From positions 1,974,501 through 2,038,500 of the forward strand of contig NZ_JBBOWV010000001.1 in the NCBI RefSeq assembly GCF_038007305.1: a stretch of DNA of 64,000 nt, given 5' to 3'. Positions 28,016 through 40,852 of the stretch are shown in pieces. Within the stretch, counting starts at the first letter, position 1; every line of letters begins with the position of its first letter. Made by a program: the position numbers and the translations under genes. The notes under the pieces are model-generated. The model was given only the letters and a program-made list of their open reading frames with translations, was not told where the DNA came from and ran no database searches. Source of the stretch: Solibacillus sp. FSL W7-1436. Lineage in GTDB: Bacteria > Bacillota > Bacilli > Bacillales_A > Planococcaceae.

Positions 28016-28548
28016 GTCAATCGACTGTAGCAAATCGCTATGCTCAAGCAATGTATGAATTGGCATTAAGCAAAAACGTTCTTGCTGAAGTAGGTGCAGA
28101 TTTACGTGAGATCCAAACAGTAGTAGCGACAAACGAAGAGTTTATGGCTTTACTAACTGCTCCGAAAATTTCTACTGACCGCAAGAAAGAGCTTATCGCT
28201 CAAATTTTAACGGGTGCACAGCCAATCGTTGTAAATATGGTTCAATTCTTAATCGAAAAGAAACGTTTAAACGAGTTAACAGCTGTAGCAGACCAATATC
28301 AAGCATTATCAGCTGCCGCTCAAGGTACTGCAGATGCAAAAGTTTACTCAACGCGTGAATTAACAGATGGCGAGCGTGCAGAAATCTCTGCTGCATTCGG
28401 CAAGTTAGTCGGCAAAGGGCAACTTAACATTACAAACATTATCGATGCGTCATTAATTGGTGGCGTACGCGTTCAAATCGGCAACTACATTTTCGACAGC
28501 ACTGTAGCGTCTAAGCTAGAGGACTTAAAACGAGTATTAGTTGGCTAA
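28012..28548 (+). CDS. atpH: ATP synthase F1 subunit delta
   Basis: A 178-residue F1 subunit that joins the alpha3-beta3 head to the b-dimer stalk. It has the OSCP/delta pattern: [13 protein letters not shown] at the start, [15 protein letters not shown] mid-way, and the conserved C-terminal [27 protein letters not shown]. It overlaps atpF by four bases. Confidence 0.96.
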   Translation: MSQSTVANRYAQAMYELALSKNVLAEVGADLREIQTVVATNEEFMALLTAPKISTDRKKELIAQILTGAQPIVVNMVQFLIEKKRLNELTAVADQYQALSAAAQGTADAKVYSTRELTDGERAEISAAFGKLVGKGQLNITNIIDASLIGGVRVQIGNYIFDSTVASKLEDLKRVLVG

Positions 28549-28571
28549 ATCTTAAGAAATGTGAGAGGTGA

Positions 28572-30086
<1,515 letters not shown>

Positions 30087-30097
30087 GAATTGAACGG

Positions 30098-30128
30098 TTT
30101 TTCACGCACACTATTGTAGCGTGAAAAA
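30098..30128 (+). promoter_or_regulatory. Perfect 10-bp hairpin between atpA and atpG
   Basis: TTTTTCACGC (30098-30107) and GCGTGAAAAA (30119-30128), 11-base loop, no T-tail. This looks like an mRNA processing or stability element rather than a terminator. Confidence 0.55.
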
Positions 30129-30161
30129 CTGGACAACTCTTTTTTAATAAGAGCTTGATAA

Positions 30162-32507
<2,346 letters not shown>

Positions 32508-32530
32508 TTAGCTGACGAGGAGGAAAAAAT

Positions 32531-32938
32531 ATGAAGACAGTTACAGTCAATATTGTCACTCCCGACGGCTCAGTATACGATTCAGAAGTAACGATGGTAA
32601 TCGCTAAAACGACTTCAGGTGAAATTGGTGTCTTAGCTGGCCATATTCCTATGGTTGCTCCACTTACAATTGGTTCTGTGAAGCTTAAAAAAGCAGACGG
32701 CACTACAGATGTCGCAGCGGTTAGCGGTGGTTTCATTGAAGTTCGCCCTGAAAAAATCTCGATTTTAGCTCCTTCTGCAGAAGTTGCTTCTACGATCGAT
32801 GTTGCCCGTGCTAAAGAAGCTTTAGCTCGTGCTGAAGGTCGCCTTCAAAAGAAACAAGATGACATCGATTTCCAACGCGCGGAATTATCTTTAAAACGTG
32901 CGATGAATCGTATCAATGTTCATGAGGGTAATATCTAA
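32531..32938 (+). CDS. atpC: ATP synthase F1 subunit epsilon
   Basis: A 135-residue rotor subunit: N-terminal beta sandwich ([37 protein letters not shown]) and C-terminal two-helix domain that can inhibit ATPase activity. It is the last gene of the operon, followed by a strong terminator. Confidence 0.96.
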   Translation: MKTVTVNIVTPDGSVYDSEVTMVIAKTTSGEIGVLAGHIPMVAPLTIGSVKLKKADGTTDVAAVSGGFIEVRPEKISILAPSAEVASTIDVARAKEALARAEGRLQKKQDDIDFQRAELSLKRAMNRINVHEGNI

Positions 32939-32943
32939 TGTTT

Positions 32944-32977
32944 AAAAGCGGGCAGATTATTTCTGCCCGCTTTTTTT
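32944..32977 (+). terminator. Terminator of the atp operon
   Basis: AAAGCGGGCAG (32945-32955) pairs with CTGCCCGCTTT (32963-32973) across ATTATTT, then TTTT. Confidence 0.93.
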
Positions 32978-33064
32978 ATAAAAGTGAAAAGTAATAAGAT
33001 GTTAAACAGTCTGGAACACAAATCGCCAATATTTGAGGTAAGGTGTTTAAAAGGAGCGGGGAAA

Positions 33065-33307
33065 ATGGATTTATATGTCGAGGCCGGCCAACAAGCAATC
33101 GTTAATGTATTAGCATATATTATATTTATAGGAATTGCCCTTTATGCATTACAAGGACTAAGAATCGAACAATTATTTAAAAAGGGAAAGACTTTTCAAA
33201 TTCAGCTCTTTTATATTTTGTCGAGTATTGTTATTGGTTCAATTGTTGCGGATTTCTTTTTAAACTTTTTAAGCTGGTCGCAAACGATTCCCTATATTTT
33301 TAGTTAG
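33065..33307 (+). CDS. ywzB: DUF1146 family membrane protein (YwzB-like)
   Basis: An 80-residue protein with two membrane helices (about residues 11-30 and 48-70), polar KKGKTFQIQ between. It has the size, position (between atpC and murAA) and pattern (ALQGLRIEQLFKKGK) of B. subtilis YwzB, a DUF1146 protein of unknown function. ATG at 33065 follows AAGGAGCGGGGAAA. Twenty-seven upstream codons are open but look non-coding. Confidence 0.85.
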   Translation: MDLYVEAGQQAIVNVLAYIIFIGIALYALQGLRIEQLFKKGKTFQIQLFYILSSIVIGSIVADFFLNFLSWSQTIPYIFS

Positions 33308-33326
33308 TACAGGAAATAGCTGCGGT

Positions 33327-33385
33327 TTTATTTCTTGTAAAGGGGAATAAACGTTTGTTTTCCACTACAAGAAATAAAAATTTCC
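33327..33385 (+). terminator. Long hairpin after the DUF1146 gene, probable terminator
   Basis: TTTATTTCTTGTA (33327-33339) pairs with TACAAGAAATAAA (33366-33378); GGGGAA and TTTTCC extend the stem inside. The rest of the 366 bp gap up to murA is AT-rich with TATAAT near 33494 but no clear complete promoter. Confidence 0.65.
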
Positions 33386-33673
33386 TAGGAAATATTACAG
33401 GTTTGCAAAGTTACATGATTTGGGTAGTTATTAAAGGAAGTACTTTTATGTGAAAATTTGTCTATTCACAATAAATAGTTACGCTGCGTATTATAATTTA
33501 ATAGCCTTTTTAAACAAATTAGCTTAAAATAGTAATTTGGGTGCTTGAATTGCCGCCCTAATAAATGTAGTATATTTTTGTGTGTAAATTGAGTCAAATG
33601 AAGTTTAAAATAATTTAAGTTTAATTGAACTTATTCCTTTATTATATGAGAATTGAATTCGGAGGGACGAATT

Positions 33674-34975
33674 GTGGAGAGAATTATTGTTACTGGAGGT
33701 CAGACACTAAAAGGCACAGTACGCGTTGAAGGCGCAAAAAATGCTGTATTACCGATTTTGGCTGCTTCTCTATTAGCTTCTAAAGATAAAAATATGATTA
33801 AAGATGTACCAAATTTAGCAGATGTCGGTACGATTGGTGAAGTATTAAAAAGTTTAAACGCGATTGTCGAATATGATGTTGAGAAAAACGAAATGATGAT
33901 TGATGCCTCTATGAAGCTATCTAGTGAAGCTCAATTTGAGTTTGTAAGTAAAATGCGTGCTTCCATTTTAGTAATGGGTTCATTATTGGCACGTAACGGC
34001 TATGCACGTGTAGCATTACCGGGCGGCTGTGCAATTGGATCTCGTCCAATCGAACTTCATTTGAAAGGCTTCGAAGCTATGGGTGCAGAGATTTCCTTTG
34101 GACATGGTTATGTCGAAGCAAAAGTAAAAGGCGAACTAAAAGGCGCAGAAATCTATTTAGACTTCCCGAGTGTTGGGGCTACTGAAAATATTATGACAGC
34201 AGCATCATTAGCAAAAGGGACGACTATTATTGAAAATGCAGCGAAAGAGCCTGAAATAGTAGATTTGGCAAACTTTATTAACGCAATGGGCGGCCGTGTT
34301 ATTGGTGCCGGTACTGATACGATCCGTATCGAAGGTGTTAAGGAATTAAAAGGTTGCGAACATTATATTATTCCAGATCGTATTGAAGCCGGAACGTTCA
34401 TGGTAGCGGCAGCAATTACTCGAGGAGATGTATTAATTGAAAACGCTGTACCAGAGCATATGACAGCACTAACTGCAAAAATGCGTGAAATGGGTGTAGA
34501 AGTTATCGAAGAAGATGAAGGTATCCGTGTGCGCGCTAATGACCCGTTAAAAGCGGTTGATATTAAAACGATGCCACACCCAGGTTTCCCGACAGATATG
34601 CAATCACAAATGATGGCATTAATGTTAACGGCAAACGGAACTAGTATCATCACTGAAACAGTCTTCGAAAATCGTTTTATGCATGTTGAAGAATTCCGTC
34701 GCATGAATGCAGATGCAAAGATCGAAGGACGTTCTGTATTTATTGAAGGCGGCAAAAAACTCCAAGGTGCCGAAGTATCAGCAACGGATTTACGTGCAGC
34801 AGCAGCACTAATTTTAACTGGCCTTGTATCTGAAGGCGTAACACGTGTTACAAAATTACACCATTTAGACCGCGGCTATGTCGATTTCCACAAAAAACTA
34901 GCTTCTTTAGGTGCATTGATCGAACGCATCGATTCAGAAGAAGAAGTATTTCAAGAAATCGTTGTAACAGTTTAA
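33674..34975 (+). CDS. murA: UDP-N-acetylglucosamine 1-carboxyvinyltransferase, MurAA-type
   Basis: Same reaction as the paralogue at 8138: enolpyruvyl transfer to UDP-GlcNAc at the start of peptidoglycan synthesis. It has 433 residues from the GTG at 33674, which follows CGGAGGGACGAATT. Active-site Cys119 lies in [30 protein letters not shown] holds the catalytic Lys. Its place between the atp operon and spoIID is that of murAA, the essential primary copy in B. subtilis. The frame extends 7 codons upstream, over the ribosome-binding site. Confidence 0.95.
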   Translation: MERIIVTGGQTLKGTVRVEGAKNAVLPILAASLLASKDKNMIKDVPNLADVGTIGEVLKSLNAIVEYDVEKNEMMIDASMKLSSEAQFEFVSKMRASILVMGSLLARNGYARVALPGGCAIGSRPIELHLKGFEAMGAEISFGHGYVEAKVKGELKGAEIYLDFPSVGATENIMTAASLAKGTTIIENAAKEPEIVDLANFINAMGGRVIGAGTDTIRIEGVKELKGCEHYIIPDRIEAGTFMVAAAITRGDVLIENAVPEHMTALTAKMREMGVEVIEEDEGIRVRANDPLKAVDIKTMPHPGFPTDMQSQMMALMLTANGTSIITETVFENRFMHVEEFRRMNADAKIEGRSVFIEGGKKLQGAEVSATDLRAAAALILTGLVSEGVTRVTKLHHLDRGYVDFHKKLASLGALIERIDSEEEVFQEIVVTV

Positions 34976-34998
34976 TAGCTGGATTCATATATTCATAT

Positions 34999-35045
34999 AA
35001 AGCATTCGGAAAGCGCAATTTGTGCTTGCTGGGTGCTTTTTGTTT
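34999..35045 (+). terminator. Terminator after murA
   Basis: AAAGCA and AAGC (34999-35014) pair with GCTT and TGCTTT (35024-35039), with an internal loop, then TTTTG. Confidence 0.65.
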
Positions 35046-35197
35046 TGGAGGCGGAGTCAGATTTTGGGATAATTGGAAATTTCCATTGAAAAGTGTAGAA
35101 ATGTTTATGGAGAAAGTTGAAGGCGCCGCTATTATAGTAGAACTACTCATCAAATTCCGTGCCCCTGAAAACTAGAAATACACTCTACAAAATAAAC

Positions 35198-35225
35198 TCA
35201 TATTCTTCTTGCAGGTTCATATACT
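35198..35225 (+). promoter_or_regulatory. Candidate SigE promoter of spoIID
   Basis: TCATATT (35198-35204), 13 bp, CATATACT (35218-35225) fits the SigE pattern (GHATATT, CATACAHT). B. subtilis spoIID is SigE-dependent. Transcription would start around 35231-35233, on top of the best start codon. Confidence 0.45.
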
Positions 35226-35230
35226 GTCTC

Positions 35231-36133
35231 ATGAAAAAAATTATCATTTACATTATCATTGGCGTCCTATTGTTTTTAGTCCCGTTCACTTTAAAGTCTA
35301 AGAAACAAACCTCCATTATTGAACCAACAGAATCTACTTCTTGTCCTTTATTTATTAAAGTGAATGATACTGAAATTCCGATTGAAGATTATTTAATTGG
35401 TGTAATTGCAGGGGAAATGCCGGCAAGTTTTCATATGGAAGCACTAAAAGCTCAGGCAATCGCCTCCCGTACTTATGTATTGAAGCAGACAGATTATGGG
35501 AAAAAACCGATTCTCACAACGACAGCACATCAAGTTTACAATGATCAGCAATTACGAGAAGAAAAATGGAAAACTACTTTTGCCGAAAATGAAGAAAAAA
35601 TAACAGAAGCCGTCAAACAAACTGCCAACCAGATTCTTACCTATAATGATGAACTGATTACAGCCATGTTTCATGCATCATCCTTTCAATATACGGAGTC
35701 CGCGGAAAACTATAGCGGAAACCCGATTCCCTACTTAACAGCAGCCACTTCACCTGAACAATTAAACCAAGAACAGACAACCTATACATTTGAAGAAATA
35801 AATAAAAAACTCAAACAGAGTTTCTCAAAAGCCCAGCTTCAAAATGCAAGACTTCGGCGAAATGATACGAACCGCATCGAGCAAATTACCATCCATAATA
35901 AAACATGGTCGGGTAGAGAACTGCGCACACTTCTAAACTTACGCTCCACGAATTTCACATGGGAGCCCACAGCGGCCGGTATAACGATTAAAACGTATGG
36001 ATATGGGCATGGGGTAGGTATGAGCCAGCACGGGGCAAATGCGATGGCACAGGGGGGCATAACGGCGGAAAATATCCTTTCTCATTACTATCCATCGACA
36101 ACATTAAAATCGATAAATTATTGTAAAAAATAA
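35231..36133 (+). CDS. spoIID: Stage II sporulation protein D (peptidoglycan lytic transglycosylase)
   Basis: SpoIID cuts glycan strands during engulfment, working with SpoIIP and SpoIIM in the mother-cell membrane. The 300-residue protein has one N-terminal membrane helix (residues 4-21) and the SpoIID domain. Catalytic Glu62 lies in VIAGEMPASFHMEALKAQA, equivalent to Glu88 of B. subtilis. YGHGVGMSQHGANAMA is the C-terminal zinc/active-site region. ATG 35231 has no good ribosome-binding site. The frame opens 24 codons earlier, but that part is not family-like. Confidence 0.93.
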   Translation: MKKIIIYIIIGVLLFLVPFTLKSKKQTSIIEPTESTSCPLFIKVNDTEIPIEDYLIGVIAGEMPASFHMEALKAQAIASRTYVLKQTDYGKKPILTTTAHQVYNDQQLREEKWKTTFAENEEKITEAVKQTANQILTYNDELITAMFHASSFQYTESAENYSGNPIPYLTAATSPEQLNQEQTTYTFEEINKKLKQSFSKAQLQNARLRRNDTNRIEQITIHNKTWSGRELRTLLNLRSTNFTWEPTAAGITIKTYGYGHGVGMSQHGANAMAQGGITAENILSHYYPSTTLKSINYCKK

Positions 36134-36182
36134 TGTTTAACTTTCCAAATTCTTGTACACACTTCCATTTGAGGTGATGAAT

Positions 36183-36836
36183 ATGAGAGAAGTTAAACAA
36201 AAGCCTTCTCAGAAACCAGTTATGCAAAGACGGTGGTTTTGGCCGGCTGTATACGGTGGTATGGCAGTAATGATTGTGGCAGTTATTTTTAGTTTTAATG
36301 CATTGTACGAAAGTCAGAATGAGCAGGAACTGATGGAAGAAGTTTCTGCACCAGCCGAACAATCGATTGTTCCAACAACAGCGACTGTTACGGAAACTTT
36401 GAAGTATCCATTCAAAGAAGAATACTTAAATGAAGTAACGATTTTGCAGGATTTTTATGACGTCTCAAAAGATGAAGCGACACGTGAAAACTCATTGCTT
36501 GTATTTAATCAAGTGTTCACAACATCTACAGGTGTCTCGATCGCAATTAACAGCGAACCTTTTGAAGTTGTTGCTGCAATGAGCGGTGAAGTGACAGAAG
36601 TTAAAATGGATGCATTTACGGGCAACAGCATTACTCTAACACATCCAAATGGTATGCAAACACGTTATAACTCTGTGGCAGATATTCTTGTAAAACAAGG
36701 CGATCAAGTTTCACAAGGCGATCAGCTAGGTACTTCACAAGAGAATGAATGGAATCCAAACATTGGCGTTCATTTACACTTTGAAGTAATGGAAGATGGT
36801 GTACTGGTGGATCCGAACAAATATTTATCCTTTTGA
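36183..36836 (+). CDS. spoIIQ: Stage II sporulation protein Q (degenerate LytM/M23 domain)
   Basis: A forespore membrane protein that binds SpoIIIAH across the engulfing septum and supports late SigG activity. It has 217 residues: an N-terminal cytoplasmic tail, one membrane helix (about residues 20-39), and a LytM domain. The first metal motif is lost (STGVSIAINSEPF lacks the His and Asp of HxxxD), while HLHFE remains, the same degenerate state as B. subtilis SpoIIQ, so it is not expected to be an active peptidase. ATG 36183 follows TTGAGGTGATGAAT. It lacks the long Ser/Glu tail of the B. subtilis protein. Confidence 0.93.
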   Translation: MREVKQKPSQKPVMQRRWFWPAVYGGMAVMIVAVIFSFNALYESQNEQELMEEVSAPAEQSIVPTTATVTETLKYPFKEEYLNEVTILQDFYDVSKDEATRENSLLVFNQVFTTSTGVSIAINSEPFEVVAAMSGEVTEVKMDAFTGNSITLTHPNGMQTRYNSVADILVKQGDQVSQGDQLGTSQENEWNPNIGVHLHFEVMEDGVLVDPNKYLSF

Positions 36837-36911
36837 TTATCTGGCTAAATGGATGAATTCGGATATATTTTTAGTAAGTTAACTACGAATCCTGCACTCT
36901 ACTTCGAATAA

Positions 36912-36961
36912 TTAAGAGCCTACTCACATAAGGTGAAATATTAAGAAGCAAGGCTCTTTAG
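36912..36961 (+). terminator. Hairpin after spoIIQ
   Basis: AAGAGCC (36914-36920) pairs with GGCTCTT (36952-36958) over a 31-base loop, then TAGATT. A weak terminator at best, just upstream of spoIIID. Confidence 0.4.
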
Positions 36962-36985
36962 ATTAGACGTAGAGAGGGAGAGGAC

Positions 36986-37252
36986 GTGCACGAACATATT
37001 CGGCAACGCTGCGTTCGTTTGGGTGAACTGTTGGTAGAGACAGGTGAAACCGTGCGTGCACTCGCGAAAATGACGGGATTCTCTAAAAGTACTGTACACA
37101 AAGATTTGACAGAGCGGCTAAAACAAGTGAATGAACCACTTGCGCTACAAGTACAACAAGTTTTAACCTATAACAAATCGATTCGCCATTTACGCGGTGG
37201 TGAAGCAACACGTAAAAAGTGGATTACAAAGCAACAGGAAAAAAGCATTTAG
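36986..37252 (+). CDS. spoIIID: Sporulation transcription regulator SpoIIID
   Basis: A mother-cell DNA-binding protein that activates or represses many SigE and SigK genes. The 88 residues contain the helix-turn-helix (TVRALAKMTGFSKSTVHKDLTERL) and the basic C-terminal region (SIRHLRGGEATRKKW) that together bind DNA as a monomer. It starts with GTG after GGGAGAGGACC-like GGGAGAGGAC. The order spoIIQ-spoIIID-mbl is conserved in Bacillales. Confidence 0.96.
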   Translation: MHEHIRQRCVRLGELLVETGETVRALAKMTGFSKSTVHKDLTERLKQVNEPLALQVQQVLTYNKSIRHLRGGEATRKKWITKQQEKSI

Positions 37253-37284
37253 TCTGTTTTTATAACAACTAAATGCTTTTTTTT
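37240..37284 (+). terminator. Terminator overlapping the spoIIID stop
   Basis: AAAAAGCATTTAGT (37240-37253) pairs perfectly with ACTAAATGCTTTTT (37268-37281), then TTT. The 5' arm contains the spoIIID stop codon. Confidence 0.9.
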
Positions 37285-37443
37285 GTGATTATCACGTTAT
37301 AATTTTACCATTTTAAACCATTATAAAGGAAAATCCTTCCCACAATATTGATGTAATTCAACATTGTATATGATAAAATAACTAAGATAGACATATATAG
37401 AATCGTATACATGTTCAAATGGGCGGAAGGAGAATAATGAAAC

Positions 37444-38436
37444 ATGTTTTCTAAAGATATTGGGATTGATTTAGGTACTGCAAACGTGCTGATTCATTTA
37501 AAAGGCAAAGGGATTGTTTTGAATGAGCCATCTGTAGTAGCAATCGATAAAAAAACAAATAAAGTACTGGCAGTCGGTGAAGAGGCACGTCAAATGGTGG
37601 GACGTACACCGGGTAATATTATCGCAATTCGTCCATTAAAGGATGGCGTAATTGCTGATTTTGATGTAACAGAAGCAATGTTAAAACATTTTATCAATAA
37701 ATTGGACGTTAAAGGTTTCTTATCAAAGCCGCGCATTTTAATTTGCTGTCCGACAAATATTACATCGGTAGAGCAAAAAGCAATTCGTGAAGCTGCTGAA
37801 AAATCGGGCGGCAAAAAAGTTTATTTGGAAGAAGAACCTAAAGTAGCAGCAATCGGCGCAGGTATGGATATTTTCCAGCCAAGCGGTAATATGGTCGTTG
37901 ATATCGGTGGAGGTACAACGGATGTAGCAGTATTATCGATGGGCGATATCGTAACGAGCGAATCGATTAAAGTAGCTGGGGATGTATTCGATAATGACAT
38001 ATTGCAATACATAAAGAAAGAATACAAGCTGTTGATCGGCGAACGTACAGCAGAAAATATTAAAACTACAATCGGTACAGTATTCCCTGGAGGACGCGAT
38101 GATACGATGGATATCCGCGGCCGTGATATGGTTACTGGCTTACCGCGAACAATCGAAATCAATTCCGAAGAGATTGAGCACGCATTGCGTGAATCGGTTA
38201 GTCTGATTGTACAGGCAGCAAAAGACGTACTGGAAAAAACACCACCTGAATTATCGGCCGACATTATCGATCGAGGCGTTATTTTAACAGGCGGCGGTGC
38301 ATTACTGCATGGCATTGATCAGTTGTTAATCGAAGAGCTGAAAGTACCTGTATTTGTAGCGGAAAACCCGATGGACTGTGTGGCAGTCGGGACTGGAATT
38401 ATGCTGGACAATATCGATCGCGCGATAAATAAATAA
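37444..38436 (+). CDS. mbl: MreB-like cell-shape protein Mbl
   Basis: An actin-like ATPase that forms membrane-associated filaments guiding sidewall peptidoglycan synthesis. The 330 residues contain GIDLGTANVLIHLKGKG (phosphate 1), VVDIGGGTTDVAV (phosphate 2) and LTGGGALLHGI (adenosine). The amphipathic N-terminal FSKDIG is MreB-like. The Mbl assignment, rather than MreB or MreBH, is by the spoIIID-mbl-flhO-flhP context, as in B. subtilis. ATG follows GCGGAAGGAGAATAATGAAAC. Confidence 0.95.
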   Translation: MFSKDIGIDLGTANVLIHLKGKGIVLNEPSVVAIDKKTNKVLAVGEEARQMVGRTPGNIIAIRPLKDGVIADFDVTEAMLKHFINKLDVKGFLSKPRILICCPTNITSVEQKAIREAAEKSGGKKVYLEEEPKVAAIGAGMDIFQPSGNMVVDIGGGTTDVAVLSMGDIVTSESIKVAGDVFDNDILQYIKKEYKLLIGERTAENIKTTIGTVFPGGRDDTMDIRGRDMVTGLPRTIEINSEEIEHALRESVSLIVQAAKDVLEKTPPELSADIIDRGVILTGGGALLHGIDQLLIEELKVPVFVAENPMDCVAVGTGIMLDNIDRAINK

Positions 38437-38506
38437 ATTATATTACTTATAATTATCAGTTTTTTGCCGATAAATGATAAATATAGCATAATTAGAGGTG
38501 AATTGA

Positions 38507-39340
38507 GTGTTTAAAGGTTTTTATACAGTAGCTACAGGAATGGTTGCACAACAACGTAAAACTGAAATTTTAACGAATAATATGGCCAATGCCAATACAC
38601 CTGGTTTTAAATCAGATCAAACGACAATTCGTTCTTTTCCGGATATGTTGATGTCCGCAGTGAACTCGACATCTGAAAACGGATTTAAAGTAAATAATCA
38701 AAATCAGGTTGGTGCGGTAAATGCGGGTGTTTATTTACAGGAAACTATTCCAAACCAAGCACAGGGTCAGATTTACTCAACCGGTTTAAATACTGATATC
38801 GCACTGATCAATAGTTCGATGCCTACTGACGAAACATCGGGAAATTCGGGACAAATTTTCTTCCGCTTAGAAAATGAAACCGGAACAGAAAGCTATACAC
38901 GTAACGGGAATTTCACGCTGGACGGGCAGGGGAACTTAGTAAACCCTCAAGGACTATTCGTATTGGATATGAACGGGGAGCGGCTGCAGTTTGATAACGA
39001 CAATATCCGCATCAGTTCGAACGGTTCGATTTTTGACGAAAATGATGTGCAGGTCGGAACACTGGGTGTCGCATTTTCCGAAAACCCGGATGTCTTAGTG
39101 AAGCTTGATAATGGATTATTTAATACAATGGATGGTGTCGATTTACCATCTGCCTATGGACAGGCAAACGTACAGTTTTCGATGCAGCAGCAATATTTAG
39201 AGGGTTCCAATGTCGACGCCTCTAAAGCAATGACAGATCTATTGACTGCATACCGCGCATTTGAAGCAAACCAAAAAGTGCTTCAGGCCTACGATAAGAG
39301 CATGGAAAAAGCAGTTAATGAAATTGGACGAGTTAATTAA
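38507..39340 (+). CDS. flhO: Flagellar hook-basal body protein FlhO (FlgF/FlgG family)
   Basis: A distal-rod protein of the flagellum. The 277 residues open with the rod-family motif QQRKTEILTNNMANANTPGFKS, carry SYTRNGNFTLDGQGNLVNPQG, and end with the conserved LEGSNVDASKAMTDLLTAYRAFEANQKVLQAYDKSMEKAVNEIG helix. GTG start follows TTAGAGGTGAATTGA. It is paired with flhP, downstream. Confidence 0.92.
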   Translation: MFKGFYTVATGMVAQQRKTEILTNNMANANTPGFKSDQTTIRSFPDMLMSAVNSTSENGFKVNNQNQVGAVNAGVYLQETIPNQAQGQIYSTGLNTDIALINSSMPTDETSGNSGQIFFRLENETGTESYTRNGNFTLDGQGNLVNPQGLFVLDMNGERLQFDNDNIRISSNGSIFDENDVQVGTLGVAFSENPDVLVKLDNGLFNTMDGVDLPSAYGQANVQFSMQQQYLEGSNVDASKAMTDLLTAYRAFEANQKVLQAYDKSMEKAVNEIGRVN

Positions 39341-39352
39341 ACTATAAATTGA

Positions 39353-39428
39353 GTTGATAGGAATGAAGCAAAGGCGCCTCCACCGGGATCAGCCCGGGGA
39401 AAGCGTCCGAATCAGAATGGAAATCAAC
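39353..39428 (+). repeat. MITE-like GTTGAT-ended repeat, copy 3
   Basis: A 76 bp short copy. Ends GTTGAT (39353-39358) and ATCAAC (39423-39428) extend to GAGTTGAT/ATCAACTC. Inside are GGCGCCTCC, a GGGATCAGCCC hairpin and GGAAAGCGTCCG. AGGAATGA (39359-39366) can also pair with TCATTCCT (39429-39436), an alternative fold. It sits between flhO and flhP. Confidence 0.72.
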
Positions 39429-39492
39429 TCATTCCTATAGCGATTATTTTCATTAGCTGTCGAATTTTCGTATAATTAAGGAGGTGCGGGAA

Positions 39493-40332
39493 ATGTTACG
39501 TACAATGGTAAGTGCAACAAATACATTATCTCAAATACAGCATCAGTTGGACACAATCAGCACAAATATCGCGAACAGTAATACAACAGGCTATAAAGCA
39601 CAGCAGGCAAATTTCACGGAAATGCTGTATCAGCAATTTAATAATGATGAATTAGACCCTACTGTCCGGAATACACCTGTAGGCATTCGCTATGGTGCCG
39701 GTGCACAGATCGGTTTAATACAATCCAATCAGACGCAAGGCTCACTGCAGGAAACAAAACGCGATTTAGACTTTGCCTTAACAACTAAGAATCAATATTT
39801 TAACGTATTAATGCAAAATGAAGAAGGCGACGTGCGAACTGCATACACACGTAACGGTAGTTTTTATGTAACAGAGTCTGAACCGGGCATTCTTTCGCTT
39901 GTAAATAGTGATGGATACCAAGTAGCGGATGCAAATGGACAGCCAATTACATTCCCGAATAATGTGACAGGCTTCACGATGGATTCAGACGGATCACTAG
40001 TGGCAAGCTATGAAAATGGCACATCGCTAAAGTTCCAGCTTGGGATTTCTGAACTGCAAAAACCAAACGTAATGGAAAAACTGCAAGGCGGGACATATAT
40101 TGGCTTACCGGAAAATCTGGATGCACTTGGCTTCACACAAGCTCAAGTACTGACAGATCTGCAAGGGGTAAATCGCCAAGTGGGCATTCAAAAAGGTGCA
40201 CTTGAAATGTCGAATGTAGACGTATCAAAAGAGATGACAAATTTAATTCAAGCACAGCGTTCATATCAATTTAATACACGTGCGATTACAATTGCAGACC
40301 AAATGCTTGGGTTAATTAACGGTATTCGCTAA
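39493..40332 (+). CDS. flhP: Flagellar hook-basal body protein FlhP (FlgG family)
   Basis: A second distal-rod protein, 279 residues, with QHQLDTISTNIANSNTTGYKAQQANF at the start, AYTRNGSFYVTESEPG, and the C-terminal LEMSNVDVSKEMTNLIQAQRSYQFNTRAITIADQMLGLINGIR. ATG at 39493 follows AAGGAGGTGCGGGAA. The frame's GTG at 39484 is inside that ribosome-binding site. FlhO and FlhP need each other in B. subtilis. Confidence 0.92.
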   Translation: MLRTMVSATNTLSQIQHQLDTISTNIANSNTTGYKAQQANFTEMLYQQFNNDELDPTVRNTPVGIRYGAGAQIGLIQSNQTQGSLQETKRDLDFALTTKNQYFNVLMQNEEGDVRTAYTRNGSFYVTESEPGILSLVNSDGYQVADANGQPITFPNNVTGFTMDSDGSLVASYENGTSLKFQLGISELQKPNVMEKLQGGTYIGLPENLDALGFTQAQVLTDLQGVNRQVGIQKGALEMSNVDVSKEMTNLIQAQRSYQFNTRAITIADQMLGLINGIR

Positions 40333-40361
40333 ACGTGCGACATTGTTAAGGGAGAAGTTTT

Positions 40362-40652
40362 ATGACGAATGAGTTAGAGACACAGATGGAGCAAAAAGAG
40401 CCTGCAGCCAAAAAGACGAGACGTCGGGTAAAGAACGTTTCGGAGCCGTCGACGGACCAGCCTGTCGGTAAGGTTCGGCTTCGACTGATTCCTATCTGGT
40501 TACGGGTAATAATCGTAATTCTATTATTTTTAGTAGCAGTAATTGTAGGACTGGTTGTTGGCTACAGTGTTTTAGGGGACGGCGCAGCATCGGATGTTCT
40601 AAAGTGGGAAACATGGCAGCATCTTCTCGATATTATAAATGGTAAAGAGTAG
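40362..40652 (+). CDS. EpuA-family small membrane protein (often named RNA polymerase beta subunit)
   Basis: A 96-residue single-pass membrane protein. It has a charged N-terminal half (KKTRRRVKN), then IPIWLRVIIVILLFLVAVIV and the conserved VGYSVLGDGAASDVLKWETWQHLLDII. The GDG/DV/TW/H pattern marks the EpuA family, annotated in many genomes as a DNA-directed RNA polymerase beta subunit although it is far too small for that. The function is unknown. It lies 29 bases after flhP and is probably co-transcribed with it. Confidence 0.8.
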   Translation: MTNELETQMEQKEPAAKKTRRRVKNVSEPSTDQPVGKVRLRLIPIWLRVIIVILLFLVAVIVGLVVGYSVLGDGAASDVLKWETWQHLLDIINGKE

Positions 40653-40692
40653 AGGGATTGTCGGGAAAGCCATTTCCGAACAATCCCTTTAC
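40653..40692 (+). terminator. Terminator after the EpuA-like gene
   Basis: AGGGATTGT (40653-40661) pairs with ACAATCCCT (40680-40688), with an inner CGGGAAA/TTTCCG stem, then TTA. Confidence 0.75.
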
Positions 40693-40706
40693 AGCGAAGA
40701 AGCAAA

Positions 40707-40724
40707 AATTTAGTTAACTAAATT
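40707..40724. promoter_or_regulatory. Perfect 18-bp palindrome upstream of fabZ
   Basis: AATTTAGTTAACTAAATT is a perfect palindrome 129 bases before fabZ. It is followed by an AATTGGAG/CTCCAATT hairpin (about 40726-40778). It could be an operator. It shares TTAGT/ACTAA with the FapR box but lacks that box's central spacer, so FapR is not claimed. Confidence 0.35.
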
Positions 40725-40852
40725 GAATTGGAGCAAAAAGCCCTCTGAAATTTCAGGTTCTTTCTCCAATTTTTGCGCCGCTTTTCCAGAACATACATAA
40801 AAACAAACAATTATCTACATAATATTATAGAGGAAACAAGGGGGATTTTTTT

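Noticed and set aside
40707..40724. FapR operator at fabZ
   Set aside because: The palindrome shares only the outer TTAGT/ACTAA; the FapR box has a different, longer centre.
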